Assembly (NCBI GenBank): GCA_037137375.1
Contig: JBAXKJ010000007.1
Location: forward strand, 62,001 to 126,000
DNA length: 64,000 nt
Direction of reading: 5' to 3'
Source of the DNA: CAINVV01 sp037137375
GTDB lineage: Bacteria; Bacteroidota; Bacteroidia; Bacteroidales; Prolixibacteraceae
Position 1 is the stretch's first letter. Every line of letters starts with the position of its first letter. Shown piece after piece: positions 28,226 through 36,526 of the stretch. The position numbers and the translations under genes are program-made. Under the pieces are notes generated by a model, which ran no database searches, had not been told where the DNA came from, and saw nothing but the letters and a program-made list of their open reading frames with translations.

Positions 28226-31102
28226 CTATTCAATTCTTAATTTCTTGCCGGAAATTTCGGGAGTTATATTCAACTCAATTTTTCCATCCACCAGCCTGAA
28301 CGGAATTTTTTGATTGTCGAAGGTGGAGACGTTGATTATTTTCCCTTTTGCCAATGAACTCGGTAGCTGAACGATCCCCTCCCCTCTCAGGATGGCGAAA
28401 TATTGTGCAGGTTTTTCCGGATCGGGCGCAAACGTGATCGTCTCAAAAGGATTCTTAGAAAACCTGTATTGCTGGCCGTCCACCGTCACTTCTTTACAAC
28501 TGTGTCCTTCGAAGGCAATCAGTTTATTGGCTGCATCGGTTCGGAAAGTAAGCGTGAGTTTACCGTTGTAGGTCAACTGATGTCCGTTAATCTTCAGGTT
28601 TTTCAGGATCATGGTGTCGGAAGGCATCGGATTAAGTTCGAGGGCCTTCTTATCTGCTTCGAGGCTCCTGGAGAACCCTCCATCCCAACTTTCGGCGTGT
28701 GTCCGGTAATGTCTGACAATCATATTACTTCCATTGGGAAAGCTTGTTGCCAGATAATCGGTTGTCCGTGAAATGCAGGTCGGATTATCGTTAACCATGG
28801 GGAATTTGCCGCTTCCGGCATACGATCCGCAGTTATTCAGGATCTCAAACAAGGTTCTGGTTTCATACCCCAGGCTAGCCGATTGGTCGTCCCGGGGTCT
28901 GAATCCAAAGAACAAGGATTGTCCCTTTCCTGTTTTCACTTGCGTACCCAACACTTTTCCGTTTGAAGCTGCCAATATTTCACACCGTTTTTCCGGAATT
29001 ACCGGATAAATTCGGTCTACCAGAAAATCTGTTAAAATGGTCTGGGATGGGATCTTTGAGAAACTATTTTGGAAATTGATCACCCGACCGGAGGCAATCT
29101 CCCCCATGTACTGATCAAAAGAATAACTTACCCCAAAGAGCTTCTGCCATTCGGAGGAACAATTTGCTCCATCGCCTCCGATCATCGGCGGCGGTCCGCA
29201 CCAGACTATTTTTCCTCCCTTTTCGGCAAACGAATTCATCATTTTCAGTAAACCTGCCGCAGGGAAAGGTTCAAAAATGGCGACCAGAGTCCGGTATTTC
29301 TTATCTCTGACCTTAAGGTATCCATCCTCTGTAATCTGCCCTATTTCCAGTAATTTTTCCGATGTAAGGTAGTTTGCATAAGCATATTGGGTCATCCAGC
29401 TACCGAAACGTTCTTCGACGGCGACCAGGTTCATCGGATAGAGAATCAACACTTCGATATCACGGTGCACGCCTCCTGTTATTTCCAGTTTACCCCTGGC
29501 CCGATCGCTCGCGCCAAACGCACTGTTGGTAGCCGCTTTCCACTTTCTCGACTGATCGGGCATTCCCCACGCGGCCGCATACGCAGTCGGATATTTGTTG
29601 ATTACCCCAATCGAGGCAGACATGGCCGCACCATAATAATTACGGTCCATCCATCCGCATTCGGCAAAATCGTTGCCTGTTGGCTCCAGATACTCCCCCC
29701 ATTTAAAATAATCGTAACATGCCGCGGCTGCCTGTTGCACGGTATTTCCCCAGACATAATTGGAGGTATATTCGTATTTGTAGGCATTTTCCTTAAGTTT
29801 TTCTGTATCCCAAAGATCGATCGTCGGACTCTCAGCCCAGGAGGAGTGTCCGGTAGCCGTCAGTTCCTTACCGAAAAGTGAGCTACCATAATCCTTAGCT
29901 CCTTTGAAGAGGTCTGCCACACCATGATTCAGCATTTTATAGTACCTGTCCCTTAACAGGAATGTCTTCTGGATCTCTTCAGGTTGCCGCCCCATCACAT
30001 ATTGCACGTTACGAACCGCTTTTGCGCCAGTTTCGAAGGTGGGAGCACCATAAGCAAAATAAAGCAACTCTCTATCCTCCAGTTCCTGACCAAATTTCTG
30101 CTTATAAACATCAGAGAAGCCCCTGGTCAGGTACCTGCTGTTGAATTGTCCGTTTTGATGATGGACAAAATAATACCAATCCTGCTGAATATGCATTTCA
30201 TCAGAATAAAGCGACACCAGATTTATGCCTTTATCGTGATATTTCTTTAGCAGATTTTTCAGGAAGGGCATGGCCTGCGGACTAAAATAATCCATTTCGG
30301 GCGTCTCATATTCCAGAAGTACCATCACCCGGTTATATCCTTTTAACTGCAACTCTCCATCATAATAAACCCTCAGGTTCCTCGATTCAAAATACATGTC
30401 CCTGGCTTCAGACGAAGAAGTAACCACCCACAATTCGCCTGTCGGAATCGTTCTTACCGTATCCAAGGCTTCATATTTCACCCCTTTGATTTCGATAATA
30501 TCACTGGGCGCTACAGCTCTGAAAGGACTATTCCCTACCGGGGATTCCCTGAAAGCAAAAGCCCTGACATTCTTCAGCTTTACCTGAAACTTCCCTTTGT
30601 TATTGGTCCACGACAATTGTTGCCACATCTGTTGACTAAACTTACCGGATACTGGATCGCGGTAGCCAACCTCATAATTCACCCACCTGCCACTCACTCC
30701 GGTAAATTTCTTATAGGCCGGTCCTAATTCGAGCGGGCTCAACAAACTCAGACCAATACCCATTTGATATTTAGCCGCAAAATCGGCAATCACCTTGATC
30801 TTATCGACGTATTCGTCCATGTCGGGCGTTAACCGGCGATCGGTACCGGCCTGTTCCCTGTATTGCCTGAAAAATTCATCGAAGGCAATAGTCAAGGTCT
30901 TATCACCGCTTTTCTGAGCCGTTTCACAAATCTCCCTGAGGCTGGCCGATCGCTTGTTTCTTCCAGTGGACAGGTCAATTTTCTTATCAGGATCCAAAAG
31001 ATCATTCAGTTGCTTATCACTGGTCAAAATGATGGTCGCCGATTTCACCGGAGATCCGATCATTGTAAAAAGCAATAATACAGTAACGAGTAGAATCTTC
31101 AT
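28226..31102 (-). CDS. Large exported predicted glycosidase, family not recognised
   Basis: This is a 958-residue protein. The ATG at 31102 starts a good signal peptide (MKILLVTVLLLFT) and avoids overlap with the gene upstream; a reading from 31195 would overlap it. Residues 25-230 are a unique N-domain. A barrel-like region follows, with Glu302 in SLYSDEMHIQQDWYY as a candidate catalytic acid and a second conserved-looking region GNDFAECGWMDRNYYG. Residues about 600-750 resemble the amidotransferase-like domain of GH42/GH106-type enzymes (VEVLILYPMNL-like strand; FAEKGGKIVWCG). The C-terminus is beta-rich. I infer a GH-A-clan hydrolase from architecture and context; no family signature is firm. 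Confidence 0.7.
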   Translation of the reverse strand: MKILLVTVLLLFTMIGSPVKSATIILTSDKQLNDLLDPDKKIDLSTGRNKRSASLREICETAQKSGDKTLTIAFDEFFRQYREQAGTDRRLTPDMDEYVDKIKVIADFAAKYQMGIGLSLLSPLELGPAYKKFTGVSGRWVNYEVGYRDPVSGKFSQQMWQQLSWTNNKGKFQVKLKNVRAFAFRESPVGNSPFRAVAPSDIIEIKGVKYEALDTVRTIPTGELWVVTSSSEARDMYFESRNLRVYYDGELQLKGYNRVMVLLEYETPEMDYFSPQAMPFLKNLLKKYHDKGINLVSLYSDEMHIQQDWYYFVHHQNGQFNSRYLTRGFSDVYKQKFGQELEDRELLYFAYGAPTFETGAKAVRNVQYVMGRQPEEIQKTFLLRDRYYKMLNHGVADLFKGAKDYGSSLFGKELTATGHSSWAESPTIDLWDTEKLKENAYKYEYTSNYVWGNTVQQAAAACYDYFKWGEYLEPTGNDFAECGWMDRNYYGAAMSASIGVINKYPTAYAAAWGMPDQSRKWKAATNSAFGASDRARGKLEITGGVHRDIEVLILYPMNLVAVEERFGSWMTQYAYANYLTSEKLLEIGQITEDGYLKVRDKKYRTLVAIFEPFPAAGLLKMMNSFAEKGGKIVWCGPPPMIGGDGANCSSEWQKLFGVSYSFDQYMGEIASGRVINFQNSFSKIPSQTILTDFLVDRIYPVIPEKRCEILAASNGKVLGTQVKTGKGQSLFFGFRPRDDQSASLGYETRTLFEILNNCGSYAGSGKFPMVNDNPTCISRTTDYLATSFPNGSNMIVRHYRTHAESWDGGFSRSLEADKKALELNPMPSDTMILKNLKINGHQLTYNGKLTLTFRTDAANKLIAFEGHSCKEVTVDGQQYRFSKNPFETITFAPDPEKPAQYFAILRGEGIVQLPSSLAKGKIINVSTFDNQKIPFRLVDGKIELNITPEISGKKLRIE

Positions 31103-31125
31103 ATAGCGCTGATTTAGATTTAATT

Positions 31126-31986
31126 TCACACTTTCAACACATAGGCTTCCATCCCGGAAATCACAAAAACTGTCCGGTTCATATGATCGACCCAATAAAC
31201 GGTTGGAATCACCCCATCACCGGTTAATTCAAAGACTTTAAAGTCGATCATCCTTTGATTGCCACAATCGAGTGTGACTTTTCTCCGTAACTTCATGACT
31301 TGTTTCGAATAAATGGCATCGAATTCATCCAGGATAGCAAGTTGCTGTTCCGGTACTGATGCCTCAGCCATTTTTTGAGCGACGGCAATCAATCCCCATT
31401 TCCAGCTCAAAGTCCTCGTGCCAAAAGATTTTCTGATCTCCTTTTCACCAATATTCAAATGGATTTCACCTCCTTTTACCGCGCCGATATTTTGCATCCC
31501 GGTACCTCCAAAAGCTTTCCCATCTTCAGCAAGGGATATTTTAGAAGATACATTCCACTTTTGTGGCGAGCATGCGACATTGTTAGAACAAACGACACTT
31601 CCCGAAACAAAATATTGATAAACCCGGCTCTTGTCTCTGATCCCATTATTTGCAAGGCGGGAAGAGGTGAATCCGAATTGCTGGTTTTTACCATTCGAAT
31701 CAGCCTTCAACATGAAATCTCCTGCTTCCGTTACATTGTTACCATATAAATTATATAGTGCATAATGCAAATTAAATGAGGAGGTCGAGAATTTTGTGAA
31801 AAGGGGAAAGTTGTAAGCCGGGAGAATCTTGTCCAATTTTAACAAGGAGAACTCGCCGGCAGGTTTTACCCCTTCGCCCATCAAGGTTGAAAACCCTTCG
31901 GCCCATCCCATTAATGGAACTTGGGATAACAAAGTATACAAACCGGCTTTCCTGATGAAATTCCGTCTGTTAGTTTGATTTTCCAT
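31126..31986 (-). CDS. Unknown exported protein with twin-arginine-like leader
   Basis: This is a 286-residue protein. The ATG at 31986 is chosen because an AGGA lies 7 bases upstream; a TTG at 32013 would overlap the sulfatase gene. The leader contains RRNFIRKAG followed by a hydrophobic stretch, suggesting Tat or Sec export. The rest is beta-rich with no recognised motif; a segment HLNIGEKEIRKSFG and the tail VYWVDHMNRTVFVISGMEAYVL give no function. It lies between a Ser-type sulfatase (13 bp) and the 958-residue putative glycosidase (23 bp), so it is a component of the PUL 1 enzyme operon. I cannot assign a role. Confidence 0.75.
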   Translation of the reverse strand: MENQTNRRNFIRKAGLYTLLSQVPLMGWAEGFSTLMGEGVKPAGEFSLLKLDKILPAYNFPLFTKFSTSSFNLHYALYNLYGNNVTEAGDFMLKADSNGKNQQFGFTSSRLANNGIRDKSRVYQYFVSGSVVCSNNVACSPQKWNVSSKISLAEDGKAFGGTGMQNIGAVKGGEIHLNIGEKEIRKSFGTRTLSWKWGLIAVAQKMAEASVPEQQLAILDEFDAIYSKQVMKLRRKVTLDCGNQRMIDFKVFELTGDGVIPTVYWVDHMNRTVFVISGMEAYVLKV

Positions 31987-31999
31987 GTTTAGTCCTGAA

Positions 32000-33391
32000 T
32001 TAATTTCTATCAAAATGCGTTCCTGGTATCAATTTCTTTTCCCATTCTTCGGCCAGCAGGGTATCCAGCTCTGTCATTTTATTTGAAAAAGCAGGATCGG
32101 CCGACAAATCTTTCAACTCCCAGGGATCATCCTTCAGATTGAATAGCAGCTTGTTTGGTAGTGTCTCGTAACGGCTGCTTCCGGCACAAGGATGAAATTT
32201 CTCGGATTTGCCATCTACCAGACGAATAAATGGCTGATCCTGATCTCCCGAATACTTATAAATCTTTACATATTTGAAATTGCCTTTTCGAACGACCCGA
32301 CCCGTATGCTGAAATTCAGAAAAGGCGTAATCCATCTGGTCTTCAGTCTCTCCTGATTCAACCAAATGTCTCAGACTTCGCCCTCTGCAGTTCGGTGGCG
32401 CTGGGATTCCGGCATATTCACAAACCGTCGTCATGATATCGATTCCCGATACGATATGCCTGCTATCAAGCACATTACTTTTTATAAGTCCGGGCATATA
32501 AAGGATAAAAGGAACCCTGACAGACTGTTCAAAAGGATGCCATTTTTGTACCCTTTTATGCCGGGCGGCCCCTTCTCCGTGATCGGCAGTGAATACGACC
32601 AATGTTTCATCTTTTCTCGAATCAACTGCATCCAGCAGTCTTCCAAGATCGGCATCCAGCTTCTCAATCATGCGGCAATAATCATGCAGATAATTGTGCC
32701 ACTCGTCCGGTGTCATCTTTATCTGCTGCTTCGGGAAGGGGTCCGTAAAACTGAAATTAAAATTTGGAGGCATGGGAGGAAGAGCATTCCCAAGCTCGAA
32801 AATATCTGATTTCGGCACTAGCTTATTTCCATGCAGGTTGGGTGTCCAATAGCAGATATCATGCGGATTCATGAAACCTGCCACCGCCAGAAACGGTTTT
32901 TCGTCCTTATAATTCATGATAAAATTCCTCATGGCACCGGAAACCTGGAAATCATTAAAATCCCCGGTTCCGCTCACACCCACAGGAATCGTTTCAAATC
33001 CGGGGATTTTCCTGGATCCCTCCACATCCGGATAATTCCATTGTCCGCCGGCATGCCATTTGCCACAATAAACAGGCTTGTAATCAGATTTTTCGCTGAA
33101 CCATTCACCCATATTTGGAACCGTGTTATCGATCCCGACATTGTTGTAGGTCACCCCGGTTTCAGTACTGTACCTACCAGTGAAGATAGAGGAGCGGGCT
33201 GGACAACTGACCGGATTCGTGCTGTTGGATTGCAGGAATGAGTATCCGCCCTCAGCCATTCGGTCGAAATTGGGAGTCTTGAGCCAATGACACAGATACG
33301 CATCATGACTGAAAAATTCCTTATAGGCCGAAATGGTATCAATTCCCTGTTGATCAGAGACAATTATCAGGATATTTGGCTTTTTTTTCAT
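32000..33391 (-). CDS. Sulfatase, Ser type, without signal peptide
   Basis: This is a 463-residue type I sulfatase. The formylglycine site reads SCPAR, with Ser62 where Cys usually stands, so maturation needs an anaerobic radical-SAM maturase (anSME) rather than oxygen-dependent FGE. The metal motif ILIIVSDQQG is at residues 7-16 and FTADHGEGA near residue 265. The protein starts MKKKPNILIIVSDQQG with no signal peptide, and an in-frame TGA 10 codons upstream excludes a missed leader. It is either cytoplasmic or exported by an unseen route, unlike the Cys-type enzyme at 26760. It is the first gene of the PUL 1 enzyme run, preceded by a 247-bp intergenic region. Confidence 0.9.
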   Translation of the reverse strand: MKKKPNILIIVSDQQGIDTISAYKEFFSHDAYLCHWLKTPNFDRMAEGGYSFLQSNSTNPVSCPARSSIFTGRYSTETGVTYNNVGIDNTVPNMGEWFSEKSDYKPVYCGKWHAGGQWNYPDVEGSRKIPGFETIPVGVSGTGDFNDFQVSGAMRNFIMNYKDEKPFLAVAGFMNPHDICYWTPNLHGNKLVPKSDIFELGNALPPMPPNFNFSFTDPFPKQQIKMTPDEWHNYLHDYCRMIEKLDADLGRLLDAVDSRKDETLVVFTADHGEGAARHKRVQKWHPFEQSVRVPFILYMPGLIKSNVLDSRHIVSGIDIMTTVCEYAGIPAPPNCRGRSLRHLVESGETEDQMDYAFSEFQHTGRVVRKGNFKYVKIYKYSGDQDQPFIRLVDGKSEKFHPCAGSSRYETLPNKLLFNLKDDPWELKDLSADPAFSNKMTELDTLLAEEWEKKLIPGTHFDRN

Positions 33392-33617
33392 TCGTTTGGC
33401 AAGGACAAAAATAACAGGTCAAATCTTAAAAATTAATGCGACTTCGACATTAAATTTTTGACCAAATATTTTAAAATTCGTCCCTTCGCATCGTTATTAT
33501 CCTGAGAAATCAGACAGGCAGGCAAATTCAGGGGGAGTCATGAAATTAAAATTACAAAAAATCAAATTTATCCTGATGCTACAACCTAAAATATTTCCCA
33601 AATTGGTAATAATTGCT

Positions 33618-33625
33618 TATCTTTG
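33618..33625 (+). promoter_or_regulatory. Candidate -7 box for higBA
   Basis: TATCTTTG matches the TAnnTTTG consensus and lies 14 bp before the GTG start of the toxin gene. A near-palindrome CCAAATTGG overlaps the upstream side (33598-33606) and could be an antitoxin operator. The -33 element is not clear. Confidence 0.35.
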
Positions 33626-33638
33626 CTAACAAAAAGTA

Positions 33639-33932
33639 GTGAGAGTTGTTGCAAAAAAGACATTGCGGACATTTTGGGAGTTGCATAGTGATAGCAAAGG
33701 GTATTTGACCAGTTGGTATGATGAAGCGATTCATTCAGATTGGAAATCTCCGGCTGATATTAAAAAAGCCTATTCATCAGTGAGCTTTATCTCAAACAAT
33801 CGTGTGGTTTTCAACATCAAAGGGAATGCCTATCGGTTAATAATAAAGATAAACTATGGATATAGAATTGTGTGGATTAGGTTTGTTGGGACTCATGCTG
33901 AATATGACAAGATAAATGCAGAAAAAATTTAA
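33639..33932 (+). CDS. higB: HigB-type toxin (mRNA interferase)
   Basis: This is a 97-residue protein of the HigB_toxin family, starting at GTG (33639). The family motif is clear: an N-terminal TLRTFWELHSDSKGYLTSWY, ISNNRVVFNIKGNAYRLI in the middle and VWIRFVGTHAEYDKI near the end, including the conserved late His. HigB toxins are ribosome-dependent mRNA endonucleases held inactive by HigA. The toxin comes first, 5 bp before the antitoxin, as is usual for hig loci. It stands alone on the plus strand between two minus-strand PULs in AT-rich DNA, so the module probably arrived separately. Confidence 0.9.
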   Translation: MRVVAKKTLRTFWELHSDSKGYLTSWYDEAIHSDWKSPADIKKAYSSVSFISNNRVVFNIKGNAYRLIIKINYGYRIVWIRFVGTHAEYDKINAEKI

Positions 33933-33937
33933 ACTCT

Positions 33938-34294
33938 ATGGAATATAAAGTGATTAAAACCGAATCAGATTATAACCTTGCACTCGAAAGGCTTGAGGTA
34001 ATATTTGATGCAGAAGTGAATACTTCCGAGGGTGATGAATTAGAATTGCTCTCATTATTGATTGAAAATTACGAAAATGTGAGGTATCCAATTGAATTAC
34101 CTGATCCAATTGAAGCAATAAAATTCAGGATGGATCAACTTGGCTATAAACCCAAAGATTTAGCTAAAGTTTTGGGATTTAGGAGTCGTGTAACAGAAGT
34201 ACTCAACAAGAAACGAAAACTATCGTTGGACATGATTCGACGTTTGAACCGGGATTTAAACATCCCCACAGAAGTTTTGGTACAGGATTATTAG
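33938..34294 (+). CDS. higA: HigA-type antitoxin, HTH-XRE
   Basis: This is a 118-residue protein. Residues 1-60 are an acidic N-terminal arm that would bind the toxin; residues 62-115 form an XRE-type helix-turn-helix (IKFRMDQLGYKPKDLAKVLG, then SRVTEVLNKKRKLSLDMIRR). It follows higB by 5 bp and should neutralise the toxin and repress the operon. This is the longer HigA type commonly paired with the HigB_toxin family in Bacteroidota. The end is intact (VLVQDY then TAG). Confidence 0.9.
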   Translation: MEYKVIKTESDYNLALERLEVIFDAEVNTSEGDELELLSLLIENYENVRYPIELPDPIEAIKFRMDQLGYKPKDLAKVLGFRSRVTEVLNKKRKLSLDMIRRLNRDLNIPTEVLVQDY

Positions 34295-34606
34295 TGATTT
34301 AGCTGAGAAAGCAGTAAAAAAAGAAGAGAGGTCCTAAAACCTCTCCACTTTACCTAACCTAACCTAAATCAAACCGAAAGTCCTTTCATTGGGTGAAAGG
34401 AGACTGTACAAAAAACTAGCCGTATCAAACCTACGATTCCGATTATGAAGAAATGATGAAGATTCAAGCAAAAAAATCACAATTAAATGAATTAATCCCG
34501 AACAAAAAGGTTAAACTATTTAATAATTTGATTAATAGATTATAAGCTTAACAATCTATATTTTGAGCTGTAAATAATGAGCTTGACTAACAGGAAGTCA
34601 CCGAAT
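34295..34606. other. Gene-free AT-rich stretch between higA and PUL 2
   Basis: Over 312 bp there is no credible gene. It holds a strong minus-strand terminator (34316-34345), a second 8-bp hairpin with arms TCCTTTCA and TGAAAGGA (34381-34401), and a short CCTAA tandem between them (34352-34367). The rest (34402-34606) is AT-rich sequence in which I see nothing further. Confidence 0.6.
34316..34345 (-). terminator. Intrinsic terminator at the end of the PUL 2 operon
   Basis: Arms GAGAGGT (34326-34332) and ACCTCTC (34339-34345) form a 7-bp stem with a 6-nt loop; on the minus strand the stem is followed by TTCTTTTTTT. It lies 260 bp past the last PUL 2 gene. The plus side has only a weak CACTTT, so it mainly serves the minus strand. 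Confidence 0.65.
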
Positions 34607-35701
34607 TTATTCCGGCCAGACGCCCTTTTTGATCTCGCTTAAAACCAATTTGGACGGGTCGACAACTACATGTTTGATTCTTTCCCGGCGCCAGGTATAG
34701 ACAATGTGAACCAACCCATCAGAAGTCTGTATGACAGCAGGATAGGAATACTGACTGATTTTCGAATCTTCCAGCACAAGGGCAGCAAACCAAATCTTTC
34801 CATCCTTCGAAACGGAGACATTGAGTGGTGTTCTGTCACCTTTATCGCTTCCCTCAGGAGGCAGCACATGGTTGTATACCAACAGTTGACGGCCATCCTT
34901 CAAGGTAACAGCATCCGTACCTGAATTATTGTTAGGCAAGGAAGTTGGTGTCAAAGGACTCCAGGTCTTTCCGTTATCATTAGACCATGACTCAACAATT
35001 GCCCTGTTCCTGCTGCGGCAGAGAACCTGCAATCTTCCATCAGGATAAGTTAAAATACTGGGCTGTATGGCATTGATCGTTTTTCCATCGTTGATAGGTC
35101 CTGTCCGCTGCCAGTTAATTCCGAAATTGTCCGTGCTTTCAAAATGCACCCTCCAGCCTTCCTTGCCTTCGGTACTCGACGGACATAAAAGAGTTCCGTT
35201 GCTTAGAAGGACCGGTTTGTTTTTCACTGGACCGATGTTACCATTTGGCAGGGCTTCCGGTTTCCCCCAAGTCACTCCATGATCTTTGGATCTCACCACC
35301 ATGCCCCACCAGGCGGAAGGCGAAGGTCCCACCTTATAAAAAAGAAGCAGATCACCCTTCGGAATCTGGAATAACACGGGATTCCAGGTAGGGTATCTCA
35401 GCGATTCGTTCTGAACGCCGTTGACAACCTCGACTGAAGGAAGCCATTTACCTTTTTCGAACCGGCTCACCCAAATGCCTACATCCGGATTGCGTTCTGC
35501 CGTACCACCAAACCAGGCGGCGACCAGGCCAGCAGGGGTCTCCGCAATGGTAGAGGCATGACAGGAAGGATAAGGCGCCTCGGTGTAAATAAATTCATCG
35601 ACCAGAATTCCCTGTTTCCATTTGGTTGTTTGGGCGGTACACTGGCAGGCGCTGAAAATAAACAGCAGACCGATCAGATAATTCTTAAATGAATACTTCA
35701 T
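34607..35701 (-). CDS. Exported BNR-repeat (sialidase-fold) protein
   Basis: This is a 364-residue protein with a signal peptide ending near SACQCTAQ (possibly a lipoprotein at FSAC). It belongs to the six-bladed sialidase superfamily (BNR_2): Asp-box-like motifs SKDHGVTW, STDNFGINW, SNDNGKTW and SKDGKIW mark successive blades. The opening PSCHASTIAETPAGLVAAWF and the residues TAERNPDVGIWVSR are typical of family members found in plant-glycan PULs, where the fold serves hydrolases and lyases that do not act on sialic acid. No sialic acid pathway is evident here. It is the last gene of PUL 2, 8 bp after a DUF3826 gene. Activity on a pectin-like side chain is inferred from context. Confidence 0.82.
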   Translation of the reverse strand: MKYSFKNYLIGLLFIFSACQCTAQTTKWKQGILVDEFIYTEAPYPSCHASTIAETPAGLVAAWFGGTAERNPDVGIWVSRFEKGKWLPSVEVVNGVQNESLRYPTWNPVLFQIPKGDLLLFYKVGPSPSAWWGMVVRSKDHGVTWGKPEALPNGNIGPVKNKPVLLSNGTLLCPSSTEGKEGWRVHFESTDNFGINWQRTGPINDGKTINAIQPSILTYPDGRLQVLCRSRNRAIVESWSNDNGKTWSPLTPTSLPNNNSGTDAVTLKDGRQLLVYNHVLPPEGSDKGDRTPLNVSVSKDGKIWFAALVLEDSKISQYSYPAVIQTSDGLVHIVYTWRRERIKHVVVDPSKLVLSEIKKGVWPE

Positions 35702-35709
35702 ATAAATTG

Positions 35710-36399
35710 TTATTTGGGATTTTTGGCAGCCTCCGCTTTTTTTGCTTTGATCTGGTCCGTGTAGGCCTTATAAAGGGCTTTCCAACTTCGGCCATTTTCA
35801 TTCAGAAATTGTTCACACTTCGTCTTGTAAATCTCGAACACCATCGAAATCAGTTTCATGCTTTTATAGTCGACCGCCATCTCGCGCGCTTCCTTCAGTC
35901 TGGCGAGAAGGTATACTTCTTCCTCCGGCTTCAGGTCCGGAACTATAGCCTTGTAGCCCTGTATCGTAAAGGCAACCTTGCCGACTGTATATTTATCCAG
36001 AATAATTTCGACCTGTTCTTCGGTTAGATCCTTTCTTAATCCTGACATCAATTGTTCATGCACTGTTTTTGGCAAGGTAGAATCTGTTATAAACTGACGG
36101 TCCATTTCATTGAGTGGCCTTCCATTGGCTGGATTAATCCCTTCGGGGACTAAAGTAAATGGATGATCATTGTGCCAGTCGCGCACAGCATCCAAGTGGG
36201 TAGCAATTACTTTAGCCACTCTTTCGGCCTTTGCAGCATCATTTAAATTGAGTGCGGCGACCCATTCTGAAACCTTCTTCGCCTGGTCGGAAGCAGCTTC
36301 TGAGGCGGTTGTGGTTTTTGCGGTAGGGATATTATTTTGGCCAAAGCCAGGAAAGTTCATAACAAGTAATACCGCAATAAACAATATTTTTTGCGACAT
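35710..36399 (-). CDS. DUF3826 exported protein (copy 2)
   Basis: This is a 229-residue protein with signal peptide (MSQKILFIAVLL, ending GFGQ). The ATG at 36399 is preferred over one at 36435 because it places the signal peptide at the N-terminus. DUF3826 features are visible: an amphipathic helical region KKVSEWVAALNLNDAAKAER, a central LTEEQVEIILDKYTVGKVAF and a C-terminal coiled, Lys/Ala-rich end. Function is unknown; the family is linked to pectin-type PULs. It is a paralogue of the gene at 39852, and the two flank the DUF6298 gene. Confidence 0.85.
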   Translation of the reverse strand: MSQKILFIAVLLVMNFPGFGQNNIPTAKTTTASEAASDQAKKVSEWVAALNLNDAAKAERVAKVIATHLDAVRDWHNDHPFTLVPEGINPANGRPLNEMDRQFITDSTLPKTVHEQLMSGLRKDLTEEQVEIILDKYTVGKVAFTIQGYKAIVPDLKPEEEVYLLARLKEAREMAVDYKSMKLISMVFEIYKTKCEQFLNENGRSWKALYKAYTDQIKAKKAEAAKNPK

Positions 36400-36475
36400 A
36401 ATAATTATTTTGTTCAACACATTAATATCCGTCATATTTTACACGAAAATAATTTGTTTTTCATTGGCCGTATGG

Positions 36476-36526
36476 AACCCTCAGGCTTATTTACATCGCC
36501 TTATGAAGCAATTGCCCATGAGGGTT
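36476..36526 (-). other. Hairpin directly after the DUF6298 stop codon
   Basis: Arms AACCCTCA (36476-36483) and TGAGGGTT (36519-36526) form a perfect 8-bp stem with a 35-nt loop, abutting the stop codon at 36527. There is no U-run, so it more likely affects mRNA stability or processing than termination. Confidence 0.3.
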
